Virus record (IMG/VR): IMGVR_UViG_3300042562_000149
Coordinates: 1-33,659 of that record
Source: a virus
DNA length: 33,659 nucleotides
Direction: 5' to 3' (one strand)
The notes under the pieces were generated by a model, which was given only the letters and a program-made list of their open reading frames with translations, did no database searches and was not told the origin of the DNA. This document shows, piece after piece, positions 1 to 6,705 of the stretch (its first letter is position 1; each line of letters starts with the position of its first letter). The translations under genes were made by a program, and so were the position numbers.

Positions 1-58
1 AATAGATAAATACCATAAAAATTATAACTTATTATTAAAGCAGTATGAAAATAGTTAG
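1..58 (+). CDS. 3' end of DUF5672-type glycosyltransferase (partial, duplicate of 33018-33590)
   Basis: Reading in frame from base 2 gives the last 18 residues (ending KQYENS) and the stop codon at 56-58. This is the same C-terminus as the complete gene at 33018-33590, present here only because the window starts inside it. It is not an independent gene. Confidence 0.85.
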   Translation, partial: IDKYHKNYNLLLKQYENS

Positions 59-127
59 GTTTTTATTTCACATGATAGCAGGAGCGTTTTTTTTGCTAGG
101 TTTTAGCTTTATTTTATTAGCAGTAAT
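1..127. repeat. Terminal direct repeat, left copy (circular overlap)
   Basis: Bases 1-127 are identical to 33533-33659. An exact overlap of 127 bases is a common k-mer length in short-read assembly, so this most likely marks a circular or circularly permuted genome that closed on itself rather than a biological terminal repeat. Reading frames run smoothly across the join: the gene ending at 33590 has its last codons repeated at 2-58. The non-redundant genome is 33,532 bp. Confidence 0.93.
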
Positions 128-152
128 TGGTTTAATTAAATATATATGGTAA
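45..152 (+). CDS. Small single-pass membrane protein, 35 aa
   Basis: An ATG at 45 opens a 35-residue frame ending at TAA 150-152. Residues 4-32 are almost wholly hydrophobic (FLFHMIAGAFFLLGF, then ILLAVIGLI), with basic residues near both ends (K2, R5, K32), so it is predicted to span the inner membrane once. The start overlaps the end of the upstream glycosyltransferase gene by 14 bases, and the 3' end overlaps the next gene by 7, so it fits the tightly overlapping operon. I do not recognise the family. Its place inside a glycosyltransferase island suggests, without proof, a membrane partner such as a flippase-type or superinfection-exclusion peptide. It is too short to be certain. Confidence 0.55.
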   Translation: MKIVRFLFHMIAGAFFLLGFSFILLAVIGLIKYIW

Positions 153-751
153 ACTTATTTACTTCAATTTATACCGATAAAAGCGCAATTAGGCAAAAGG
201 AATTAATTTACTGCTTAAATAAGAATATAGCTAATGCGCATATTAATAAAATTTATTTATATGTTGATGGCGAAGTAGAAATTCCTGAATCTGATAAATT
301 AGTAATTATACCATTTAAGAGACCTACTTACAGAGATTTCTTTAATCTAATTGATAGAACAGTAACAAGCAGAGAGGATATTTCAATAGTTGCCAATACA
401 GATATTTATTTCAATAATACTCTAAATGGTTTAAACTTACATGAACGGCAATGCATAGCTTTAAGTAGGTGGGATGATAAGATTGGCGGGTTAAAATTAC
501 ACAATGAGAGATTTAGTCAGGATGTCTGGATGTTCAAAGGTAAGATGCGAAATGTTAATTTCTGCGATTTTTATTTAGGCATACCGGGTTGTGATAATCG
601 GATTGCTTATGAGTTACATAGCGCAGGTTATGCGCTTTATAATCCTGCTACAAGAATTCAAGCTATTCACTACCATAGAAGTGATTTGCATAATTACGAT
701 GGCAAAACATTAAAAATACAAAGACCATATTTATTTATTCCGGTAACATGA
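146..751 (+). CDS. Putative GT-A-fold glycosyltransferase, 201 aa
   Basis: This probably transfers a sugar from a nucleotide-sugar donor. The N-terminus (MVNLFTSIY) looks like the first beta strand of a nucleotide-binding fold. ANTDIYFN around residues 83-90 resembles the acidic metal-binding strand of GT-A enzymes, although a strict DxD is absent. Downstream, QDVWMFKG, LGIPGCDNRIAYEL and a His-rich HYHRSDLHNY resemble the acceptor half of small phage and bacterial glycosyltransferases. It overlaps the next glycosyltransferase by 4 bases (ATGA), which suggests translational coupling. It is one of five glycosyltransferase genes lying together across the window ends. Acceptor unknown; virion protein, host surface glycan or DNA are all possible. 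Confidence 0.6.
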   Translation: MVNLFTSIYTDKSAIRQKELIYCLNKNIANAHINKIYLYVDGEVEIPESDKLVIIPFKRPTYRDFFNLIDRTVTSREDISIVANTDIYFNNTLNGLNLHERQCIALSRWDDKIGGLKLHNERFSQDVWMFKGKMRNVNFCDFYLGIPGCDNRIAYELHSAGYALYNPATRIQAIHYHRSDLHNYDGKTLKIQRPYLFIPVT

Positions 752-1692
752 AAATCTTATTAACTCCAGGCATCTACTTACCACACCAAAGAGCCGGATC
801 AGAAATCTATTTGCACAGAGTTGTAAAATATCTAATGAGCAAAGGTCATGAGGTTAAAGCAGTTACTAGATGCCCAGAGAATTACAGTTTTGATGGCATA
901 GAAGTTTACAAAGCCAAAGACAATTACAAGCATTGCCATAATGATTTATGGGACTGGGCGGATTTAGTGTTTTGTCAACTGTCAGGCACTTACTACGCAA
1001 TGAACAAGCAAAGGCTAAAAGCTAAAAAAGTTATAAACTTTGCTCATAACAACGTAGGCTATCCGCAGGTCAACATTAGACCGAATGTTTATACTGTGTA
1101 TAACTGCGAGAATACAAAGCAAGAATTAAACTATAATCAAGAAACCTACACCTTATACGCGCCAATAGATTACAGAGATTACTCAACTGATAGACCAGAG
1201 GCAGAATACGTGACGCTGATAAATCATAACGAAAACAAAGGCGGTCAGATATTAATAGAGATAGCTAAGCGAATGCCTAAAACAAAGTTTATGGCAGTAC
1301 AAGGCGGTTACTATCATCAGATCAAAGATGAAAAGGTCAGGAATATAAAATATGTACCTTTAATTGATGATGTGCGCAAATATCTGGCAATGACTAAGGT
1401 TTTAATAGCGCCATCAGAATACGAGAGTTATGGAATGGCTCAAATAGAAGCTCTGTGTTGCAATATTCCTGTTATCTGTTCTGATATACTAGGTTTTAGA
1501 GATAGTGTCTCAGATGCAGGCATATTCGTTGATAGAAACAATATAGAGGGTTGGATAGATGCTATTACTAACATAGATACTATAGAGACTAAAAAAACGC
1601 CTTTGCAAAGGGCAAAAGAATTAGATCCTGTTAAGGAATTGCCAAAGTTTGAAAATTGGTTAAATAAAATATGTAATTTAGCGCTATTATAA
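748..1692 (+). CDS. Glycosyltransferase family 4-like (GT-B fold), 314 aa
   Basis: This is a retaining GT-B type sugar transferase by motif. The N-terminal half starts MKILLTPGIYLPHQRAGSE followed by a helix with HRVVKYLMSKGHEV, the classical GT4 acceptor-domain opening. The C-terminal donor domain holds APSEYESYGMAQIEAL, with the EX7E pair at E226 and E234, then a P-V-I-C-S-D strand and G-R-D/SDAGIFVD, as in group 1 transferases. At 314 residues it is slightly short for the family (usually 350-400) but both domains are present. It overlaps the previous gene by 4 bases and is the last member of the glycosyltransferase island before the head-tail connector genes. Confidence 0.85.
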   Translation: MKILLTPGIYLPHQRAGSEIYLHRVVKYLMSKGHEVKAVTRCPENYSFDGIEVYKAKDNYKHCHNDLWDWADLVFCQLSGTYYAMNKQRLKAKKVINFAHNNVGYPQVNIRPNVYTVYNCENTKQELNYNQETYTLYAPIDYRDYSTDRPEAEYVTLINHNENKGGQILIEIAKRMPKTKFMAVQGGYYHQIKDEKVRNIKYVPLIDDVRKYLAMTKVLIAPSEYESYGMAQIEALCCNIPVICSDILGFRDSVSDAGIFVDRNNIEGWIDAITNIDTIETKKTPLQRAKELDPVKELPKFENWLNKICNLALL

Positions 1693-1737
1693 TGGAAAAA
1701 AAAGAGTATCTAAAAGCACCTTTTAAACCTAAGCAGA

Positions 1738-2238
1738 ATGAATCAGTTAAACGTAGTGAGCCTAGCGGAGGCAAAATTATACTTGAGAATAGATCCAGAC
1801 GATACTATAGAAGATGGATTGATTACCTCATTAATAAAATCTGCGGTTAATCAGGCAGAGGAATTTACCTTACAAGTATTATGGCAAAGAGAATTGAGTT
1901 TAATTACTCCTGTTTCTGGTGCAGTTAAAATATATGAATATCCTTTGATCTCGGTTGAAACTGTGGTAGATCCTGACATGGTTGCGCTAACATTTGAAAC
2001 AATCGAAACTCAGGGATTTACTGAGGTTATATCTAGCACGGCAGGATTCAATACAGTTACATTTGTAGCAGGTTACGGATGGAATTATGAGGGCGGTTCT
2101 GAGGTTCCAGATGACATAGAAACGGCAATCAAAGAAATGATAGCTTTTTATTATGAGAATAGGGATAACCCAGTTGTTGGAATGCCTACGATTGCAACTC
2201 TTTTACTATCGCCTTACAGGCGTATAACACTATTCTAA
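1738..2238 (+). CDS. Head-tail connector protein (HK97 gp6-like), 166 aa
   Basis: This is likely the adaptor ring that docks under the portal. The opening NVVSLAEAKLYLRIDPDDTIEDG, in which a conserved SLAEAK-YLRID segment is followed by acidic residues and LI--LI--A, is the hallmark of gp6-like/Phage_connect_1 proteins, as is the C-terminal helix AIKEMIAFYYENRDNP with the final SPYRR. The length fits the family. The ATG at 1738 gives the canonical N-terminus. The stop at 2236-2238 overlaps the ATG of the next joining protein by one base, so these are read as a unit. The order connector, joining protein, gp10-like, terminator, tail tube is standard for siphoviruses. Confidence 0.85.
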   Translation: MNQLNVVSLAEAKLYLRIDPDDTIEDGLITSLIKSAVNQAEEFTLQVLWQRELSLITPVSGAVKIYEYPLISVETVVDPDMVALTFETIETQGFTEVISSTAGFNTVTFVAGYGWNYEGGSEVPDDIETAIKEMIAFYYENRDNPVVGMPTIATLLLSPYRRITLF

Positions 2239-2576
2239 TGAATCCCGGCAGATTAAATAAGCGCATTACATTTGGCACGTTTAGCTCGGTTGAAAATGCC
2301 TATCAGGATTATGTAATTACGTTTGTGCCTGTATTAGCTACATGGTCAAATATAAAGCCATACGATGGTAATAGACAGTTACAAGCGCAAGAACAGGTTA
2401 TAAACCAGTCTTATAGATTTACAATCCGGTATAGAAAAGACTTTGCACCTACAAAGGACATGAGGATTCTGTATGAGTTAAATTTTTTCACTATTCATTC
2501 AATTAGGAATGTAGATGATACATTTCGGTTTTATGAGATACTGGCATCTGTTACGGATAATACTAATGGCAGCTAA
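2238..2576 (+). CDS. Head-tail joining / head closure protein, 112 aa
   Basis: This is a small beta-rich protein of the Phage_H_T_join (SPP1 gp16-like) type that closes the connector after packaging. Typical features are the N-terminal G-R-L-N-K-R-I-T-F strand, the central WSNIKP, and YRFTIRYRKDF followed by a D-M-R-I strand and an IHSIRNVDD segment. Length is normal for the family. The start codon overlaps the stop of the connector (TAATG) and the 3' end overlaps the next gene by 11 bases. Function is inferred from motif and order. Confidence 0.8.
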   Translation: MNPGRLNKRITFGTFSSVENAYQDYVITFVPVLATWSNIKPYDGNRQLQAQEQVINQSYRFTIRYRKDFAPTKDMRILYELNFFTIHSIRNVDDTFRFYEILASVTDNTNGS

Positions 2577-3000
2577 AATAGATATTTCTAAACTTTTATC
2601 TCAAATTTCAGCATTTGATCATGATGCTAATAGGTCAGCCGTTTCTGTTACTAATGAAACAACTCAACAAATGGTTACAAATGCTCAGTTAAGAGTTGTA
2701 GTAGATACAGGTCAGTTAAGATTATCAATAGGTAAAACAACTGCTAGAGTTGGTTATAATCGCTCATTCTTTTTTGCAAATGCTCCATATGCGGCTTATG
2801 TTGAGTTTGGAACTGGGGAGGGTGTTAAAATACCAAATGGGTTTTCAGATTTAGCAGAGCCTTTTAAAGGAACAAGAATAAGAAATTATCGTGCTAAACC
2901 TTTTTTTATACCTAGCTACCTAGAGGGCATTCAACAATATCCAAAAGAATTAAGAAAAGTATTAGAAGTTCAGATAAGAAAATATAATGCAAAAAAATAA
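2566..3000 (+). CDS. HK97 gp10-like neck/tail-completion protein, 144 aa
   Basis: The true start is most likely ATG 2566 (MAAKIDISK). A longer frame opening at 2515 would add 17 residues lying inside the upstream gene. The core VDTGQLRLSIG, then YAAYVEFGTG, is the signature of the HK97-gp10 family, proteins that sit at the head-tail interface. The C-terminal part (AKPFFIPSYLEG) matches the usual P-F-x-x-P end of the family. It lies between head closure and tail terminator genes as expected. Confidence 0.83.
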   Translation: MAAKIDISKLLSQISAFDHDANRSAVSVTNETTQQMVTNAQLRVVVDTGQLRLSIGKTTARVGYNRSFFFANAPYAAYVEFGTGEGVKIPNGFSDLAEPFKGTRIRNYRAKPFFIPSYLEGIQQYPKELRKVLEVQIRKYNAKK

Positions 3001-3001
3001 T

Positions 3002-3009
3002 TACATTTG
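3002..3009 (+). promoter_or_regulatory. Possible Bacteroidetes -7 box (TACATTTG)
   Basis: TACATTTG matches the Bacteroidetes -7 consensus TAnnTTTG and lies 4 bases before the ATG at 3014. No TTTG -33 element is visible 19-21 bases upstream, so activity is doubtful. If used, the transcript would start at or near the start codon. Confidence 0.25.
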
Positions 3010-3013
3010 AGAA

Positions 3014-3436
3014 ATGAAGGATGCTAACCTATCGATACTAAATGCATATAAGACTACACTAGCTAATTTAATAGTTGGCGGTGTAACTATTCCAGTATAT
3101 TCAAAGTCAGCGCCTTTAAATAATGTCCCGGCTAAATACGTTATATTATCTAGTCAAACAAGATTGCAGGAAAAAACAAAGTGCGGTTATTGGTATTTAT
3201 GTACTATAAACGTGCAGATAGTAACTAGATACCCAAACGGAAATGGTGATTTAAGTTTTTCAATGGTTATAGGTGAAGAGATACAAAATAGAATACAAGC
3301 TACTAACTTAACTTTAAGTAACTTTATAAATGTAGATACTTTACAATTATTGACAAATGAGGTAACTTTAGAAACAGAAACAGAAAACATATTTCAATAC
3401 ATACTAACTTTTCAACACAAATTAAATAGAACTTAA
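3014..3436 (+). CDS. Putative tail terminator / tail completion protein, 140 aa
   Basis: Position between the gp10-like protein and the tail tube gene, length near 140, and pattern (a first helix, then V-P-V-Y-x-x-A-P-x-x-x-x-x-x-Y-V-I-L, a beta strand QIVTRYPNGNGD, then an I-G-E-E-I helix) match the tail terminator group that includes DUF3168-like proteins. These form a ring that ends tail polymerisation and joins the tail to the neck. The residue match is moderate, so the call rests mainly on synteny. It starts 13 bases after the previous stop. Confidence 0.65.
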   Translation: MKDANLSILNAYKTTLANLIVGGVTIPVYSKSAPLNNVPAKYVILSSQTRLQEKTKCGYWYLCTINVQIVTRYPNGNGDLSFSMVIGEEIQNRIQATNLTLSNFINVDTLQLLTNEVTLETETENIFQYILTFQHKLNRT

Positions 3437-3438
3437 TT

Positions 3439-3909
3439 ATGGCAGCAGAAACATTTTATTCAGGCAGTCTATTCATGCTCTACATTCGCACAGGTGGCGC
3501 ATGGAAGCCAGTAGCATGTTTGACATCAAACGGAATCAGCGAATCATGGGATTTTGCTGAGACAGTAACTAAATGCGATCCTGGAGTTACCAGACGCAAA
3601 CCTACTACTTATTCTTATGAAATTCCTTTTGAAGGCGTTTTTACAGATACAGTCGGTGCAGGTGGCGATACCGCTAAAGCATCATGGGACACAATTAAAA
3701 ACATTGCAAGAGCAAAGACTTTGACTGAGTATCAGGTAGCTTTATTACTTGCTAATGGTGCAGAAGATCCAAACTTTGCCGCTCAATTTGGAGCTGCTTA
3801 TTTTAGCGCATTAGAAATCACAGGTGCAGAAGGCGAGTTTATTACCTTCACTGGTACTTTGTTAGGTGATGGCGATATTACTGAGGTTGATCCTTATCCG
3901 GGTTACTAA
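3439..3909 (+). CDS. Major tail tube protein, 156 aa
   Basis: This is the likely tube subunit, placed just upstream of the chaperone pair and tape measure. It has a compact beta-rich sequence with LFMLYIR, VACLTSNGISES, TYSYEIPFEGVF and a closing TFTGTLLGDGDI. The same four blocks recur in the genes at 8687 and 9018, so the three are paralogues. The start is 2 bases after the upstream stop, and the stop abuts the ATG of the chaperone gene. Confidence 0.8.
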   Translation: MAAETFYSGSLFMLYIRTGGAWKPVACLTSNGISESWDFAETVTKCDPGVTRRKPTTYSYEIPFEGVFTDTVGAGGDTAKASWDTIKNIARAKTLTEYQVALLLANGAEDPNFAAQFGAAYFSALEITGAEGEFITFTGTLLGDGDITEVDPYPGY

Positions 3910-4263
3910 ATGGAGGGACATTTAACGTACAAAATAGGTGAAGTTGATAGGCAGATGTTCTTTGGCAATTATGCACTAGAGCAAACGCTAACTCACTTTG
4001 ATGCATCGGTAACTGATTTATCGGATTTGTTAGGTAAACAATTACTGCCGTTCTTGAGAATATTTATCTATCATGCTGCGGCTTATCCTTTATTAAAAAA
4101 AGGCGAGATATTAGACTTTACGGAGTTTGATGTACATGATTGGATTGATAATTCTGGAGGCTCAGGTGGTGAGTTTATATTAACTATATCTAAAGAAGTC
4201 TTTAGAGTGCTAGGGTTAAATACAGAGGTAACAGAACAAAAAAAAAGCAAAGCGGAAAGTTAA
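3910..4263 (+). CDS. Tail assembly chaperone, short form (G-like), 117 aa
   Basis: This lies directly between the tail tube and tape measure genes, the fixed position of the G/GT chaperones. The protein ends in a Lys-rich tail (EQKKSKAES) encoded over a run of nine A residues at 4238-4246. The frame then stops at TAA 4261-4263. The next gene continues in the -1 frame with no stop between, as expected for a frameshifted pair. G-like proteins bind the tape measure during tail assembly and are not in the virion. Confidence 0.75.
   Translation: MEGHLTYKIGEVDRQMFFGNYALEQTLTHFDASVTDLSDLLGKQLLPFLRIFIYHAAAYPLLKKGEILDFTEFDVHDWIDNSGGSGGEFILTISKEVFRVLGLNTEVTEQKKSKAES
4237..4247 (+). promoter_or_regulatory. 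Predicted -1 programmed ribosomal frameshift site
   Basis: The zero-frame codons are CAA AAA AAA AGC (4237-4248), giving a perfect A-AAA-AAA slippery heptamer at 4239-4245. Slipping back one base makes the next codon AAG at 4245, and the frame then reads KQSGKLNWNKDVLTF without a stop into the 4278-4571 frame. The product would be a 220-residue GT-like fusion. This is conserved biology in siphovirus tail genes. No downstream stem-loop was checked by folding. Confidence 0.75.
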
Positions 4264-4277
4264 ATTGGAATAAAGAT

Positions 4278-4571
4278 GTGCTGACATTTGCTTTTGGTGA
4301 GATGGGAATGATGCCCGATGAGTTTTACGCCTTGACATGGAATCAATATATATTGAAATGTCAAGGCTTTTTTAATAAAGAAAAAAAAGACTGGGAGCGG
4401 ATTGGATGGTCTACGTGGAACGGAATGAGAGTTCACGTAAATAAAGGAATGCCCAGTTTTAAAAAGTTTATGTCATTTATCTACGAAAATGATGAGATAG
4501 CAGACATGGACATAATCAAAGATCAAATGAATAAGGCGATGCTTAAATACTTACAAGATGCAAGGAATTGA
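4278..4571 (+). CDS. Tail assembly chaperone, frameshift extension (T-like domain)
   Basis: The frame is open from 4245 and has only a GTG at 4278 as an independent start. It is better read as the C-terminal half of a -1 frameshift product starting at 3910 (220 aa in total). The segment LTFAFGEMGMMPDEFYALTW is the typical start of T-domain chaperones, where a Trp-rich segment leads into a G-x-x-P-x-E-F motif. The end overlaps the tape measure start by 14 bases. In lambda, the T domain recruits tail tube subunits to the G-bound tape measure; the same role is inferred here. Confidence 0.72.
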   Translation: MLTFAFGEMGMMPDEFYALTWNQYILKCQGFFNKEKKDWERIGWSTWNGMRVHVNKGMPSFKKFMSFIYENDEIADMDIIKDQMNKAMLKYLQDARN

Positions 4572-6705
4572 GATACCTATTGGCGCACCTTTAGGCAAAT
4601 TAGATGATGATTTAAAAGGTGCTCAAAAAAAATTAAAAGGATTTACTAATACTGCTGAAACAGATTTAAAAAGTTTTTCATCTACTGCTAGTAGTACATT
4701 TAAAAGCGTAGGACTTGCTTTTGCAGGTGCTTTTAGTGTAGGTGCTTTTGTAAGTTTTGGGAAAGAGGTATTAGCAGTAACGGCTGAGTTTGAAAAGTTT
4801 GGTGCAGTTCTAGGTAATACTTTAGGCTCTAATGCTTTAGCAAAATTAAAATTGAAAGAAATTTCAGATTTTGCAGCTAAAACTCCATTTAGCGTAAATG
4901 AATTAACTGATTCCTTTATCAAGTTAGCTAATCAAGGATTTAAACCTACGGGAGATGAAATGCGAAGTCTAGGAGATTTGGCATCAAGCACAGGTAAATC
5001 ATTTAATCAATTAGCAGAGGCAATATTAGATGCACAAACTGGTGAATTTGAAAGACTAAAAGAGTTTGGAGTTAGAGCACAGGCTTCTGGTGATAAAGTA
5101 ATTTTTACTTTTAAAGGAGTTCAAACCATAGTAGATAAATCATCTGAGGCTATTAGAGGTTATGTTTTATCTTTAGGTAATGCTGAGGGTGTATCTGGAT
5201 CTATGGCAGTTATATCTGAAACATTAACAGGTAAGATTTCAAACTTAGGGGATAGTTGGGATCAAATGCTTGTATCAGTTGGAAGCAATACTTCTGGAGT
5301 GTTTACTAGCGCTATTGATTTAATAAGTCAAGCAATTAATAAAGTTACAGATTTTAATAAATCCTTAAATACAGTATCAAAATTTAAACTTGAATCAGAT
5401 TGGGGCGAAAAATTAAATAGAGCAATAAATCCTTTTGCAGAAAAAGGTTCAACATCTACAGAAAAAGCTATTTATGCTATTAAACAAGCTGATACTGAGG
5501 TTACTAAATTTGTAAGCGGAGCATTAGCAGGTGCAAAAAGCACTTCTGATTTTGGTACTGCAATAGCAACTCTGCAAAAACAAGGCAATGCTATGATTGC
5601 TGATTTTAAAATGTTTGCTCCGCAAGGATTAGTAGGGATAAAAACAACTTATGAAGAAGGAATAAAAGCCTTAAAAGAGGGCAGGACTGCTTTTGAAAAT
5701 GAATTAAAAAAGAGCACACCTGCAAAAATAAATTTAGCTGCGGAAAAAAAGGCTGCTGCTGAGGCTGCAAAATTAGCAAAAGAATCAGCTAAAACTCAGG
5801 CTGAAATAAGAGTACAAGCTCAAGCATTTGCAGGTAAACTAGTTATAGATGGTTTTACAAGAAACATTGAAGCTGAAAAGTTAGCTATTGAAAAGGAATT
5901 TGCAGGACTTGATGCATTAATAGAAGAAACAAATCCTTTTGCTAAATTATTTGAAAAGCAAGATCAAGCTAATGTTCAGTCCTTATTAAGTCCATTTAAA
6001 AAATTTAAAGTTATTTTACAAAGCGAAATATTGCCTCAGATTGGAAGCTCATTTAAAACTTTCTTTGATGATATTTTAATGCAAGGTAAGTTTTCATTTG
6101 ATTCATTAGGTCAGGCAATTGCAGCTTTAGGTCAGGCAATTAAAAATACGTTTTTATCAGTATTAGCTAATGAGGCAACTCAGGGTGTTTTAAATTTGTT
6201 AGGATCTAAAGGCGGTAAAACTGGAAAAAGTGCAACTCCATTAATATCAGGATTAGCTAAATTAATAGGAATAGGAGCAGGCGGCGCAGCGGCAGGAGTA
6301 GCAACCGCAGGTGCTTTATCTGGAGTTGCGGCAACGACTGGAGGTGTAATTTTAGGCGCACCAATAGCAGCTGCAGGAACAATAGGATTAGGAACAGTTG
6401 GAGCAGGAGTTGCAGCGGGTGGAGCAGTAGGCGTAGGAACTGCAGGAGTGGCAGCAGGAACAGTTGCATCAGGTGGATTGTTACTGCCTATTTTAGCAGG
6501 TATAGCAGCAGCAGCAGGTATTGTATCATTATTAAGTAAGAAAAAACAAGTACCTGTTCCTCAAGCATCATCAACTATCAGCACAAGTGCCGCAGGATCT
6601 GCTCAGGATTTTGGAGGTGGTAGAGTTGTATTTGAGATTTCAGGAACTAACTTAATTGGTGTATTAAATAGAGCAGGTGCTAAACTTCAAAGATTCGGAC
6701 CATAA
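4558..6705 (+). CDS. Tape measure protein, 715 aa
   Basis: This is the longest tail gene after the fibre and follows the chaperone pair. The N-terminal 35 residues form an amphipathic, Lys-rich helix. Residues about 60-230 carry the TMP_2-type pattern KEISDFAAKTPFSVNELTDS, with TGKSFNQLAEAI and MAVISETLTGKISNLGDSWD. The middle is Ala/Lys-rich coiled coil (about 395-450). Residues about 565-665 form a long Gly/Ala/Val-rich hydrophobic region that could insert in the host membrane. At roughly 0.15 nm per residue the tail would be near 105 nm, an inference. I see no embedded lytic domain. Confidence 0.88.
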   Translation: MQGIEIPIGAPLGKLDDDLKGAQKKLKGFTNTAETDLKSFSSTASSTFKSVGLAFAGAFSVGAFVSFGKEVLAVTAEFEKFGAVLGNTLGSNALAKLKLKEISDFAAKTPFSVNELTDSFIKLANQGFKPTGDEMRSLGDLASSTGKSFNQLAEAILDAQTGEFERLKEFGVRAQASGDKVIFTFKGVQTIVDKSSEAIRGYVLSLGNAEGVSGSMAVISETLTGKISNLGDSWDQMLVSVGSNTSGVFTSAIDLISQAINKVTDFNKSLNTVSKFKLESDWGEKLNRAINPFAEKGSTSTEKAIYAIKQADTEVTKFVSGALAGAKSTSDFGTAIATLQKQGNAMIADFKMFAPQGLVGIKTTYEEGIKALKEGRTAFENELKKSTPAKINLAAEKKAAAEAAKLAKESAKTQAEIRVQAQAFAGKLVIDGFTRNIEAEKLAIEKEFAGLDALIEETNPFAKLFEKQDQANVQSLLSPFKKFKVILQSEILPQIGSSFKTFFDDILMQGKFSFDSLGQAIAALGQAIKNTFLSVLANEATQGVLNLLGSKGGKTGKSATPLISGLAKLIGIGAGGAAAGVATAGALSGVAATTGGVILGAPIAAAGTIGLGTVGAGVAAGGAVGVGTAGVAAGTVASGGLLLPILAGIAAAAGIVSLLSKKKQVPVPQASSTISTSAAGSAQDFGGGRVVFEISGTNLIGVLNRAGAKLQRFGP

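Noticed and set aside
1692-1850. A 52-codon frame starting with TAATG at the end of the GT4 gene (MEKKEYLKAPFKP..., very basic)
   Set aside because: It overlaps the well-supported head-tail connector gene by 113 bases in another frame. Only its first 15 codons lie outside. The TAATG overlap is tempting but no family is recognised.
2515-2565. Longer N-terminus for the gp10-like gene
   Set aside because: The extra 17 residues lie in the upstream gene and do not fit the family; ATG 2566 gives the usual start.
6257-6469. Reverse-strand frame inside the tape measure gene, Leu-rich
   Set aside because: It is the antisense of the Gly/Ala-rich hydrophobic stretch; the composition alone explains the long open frame.
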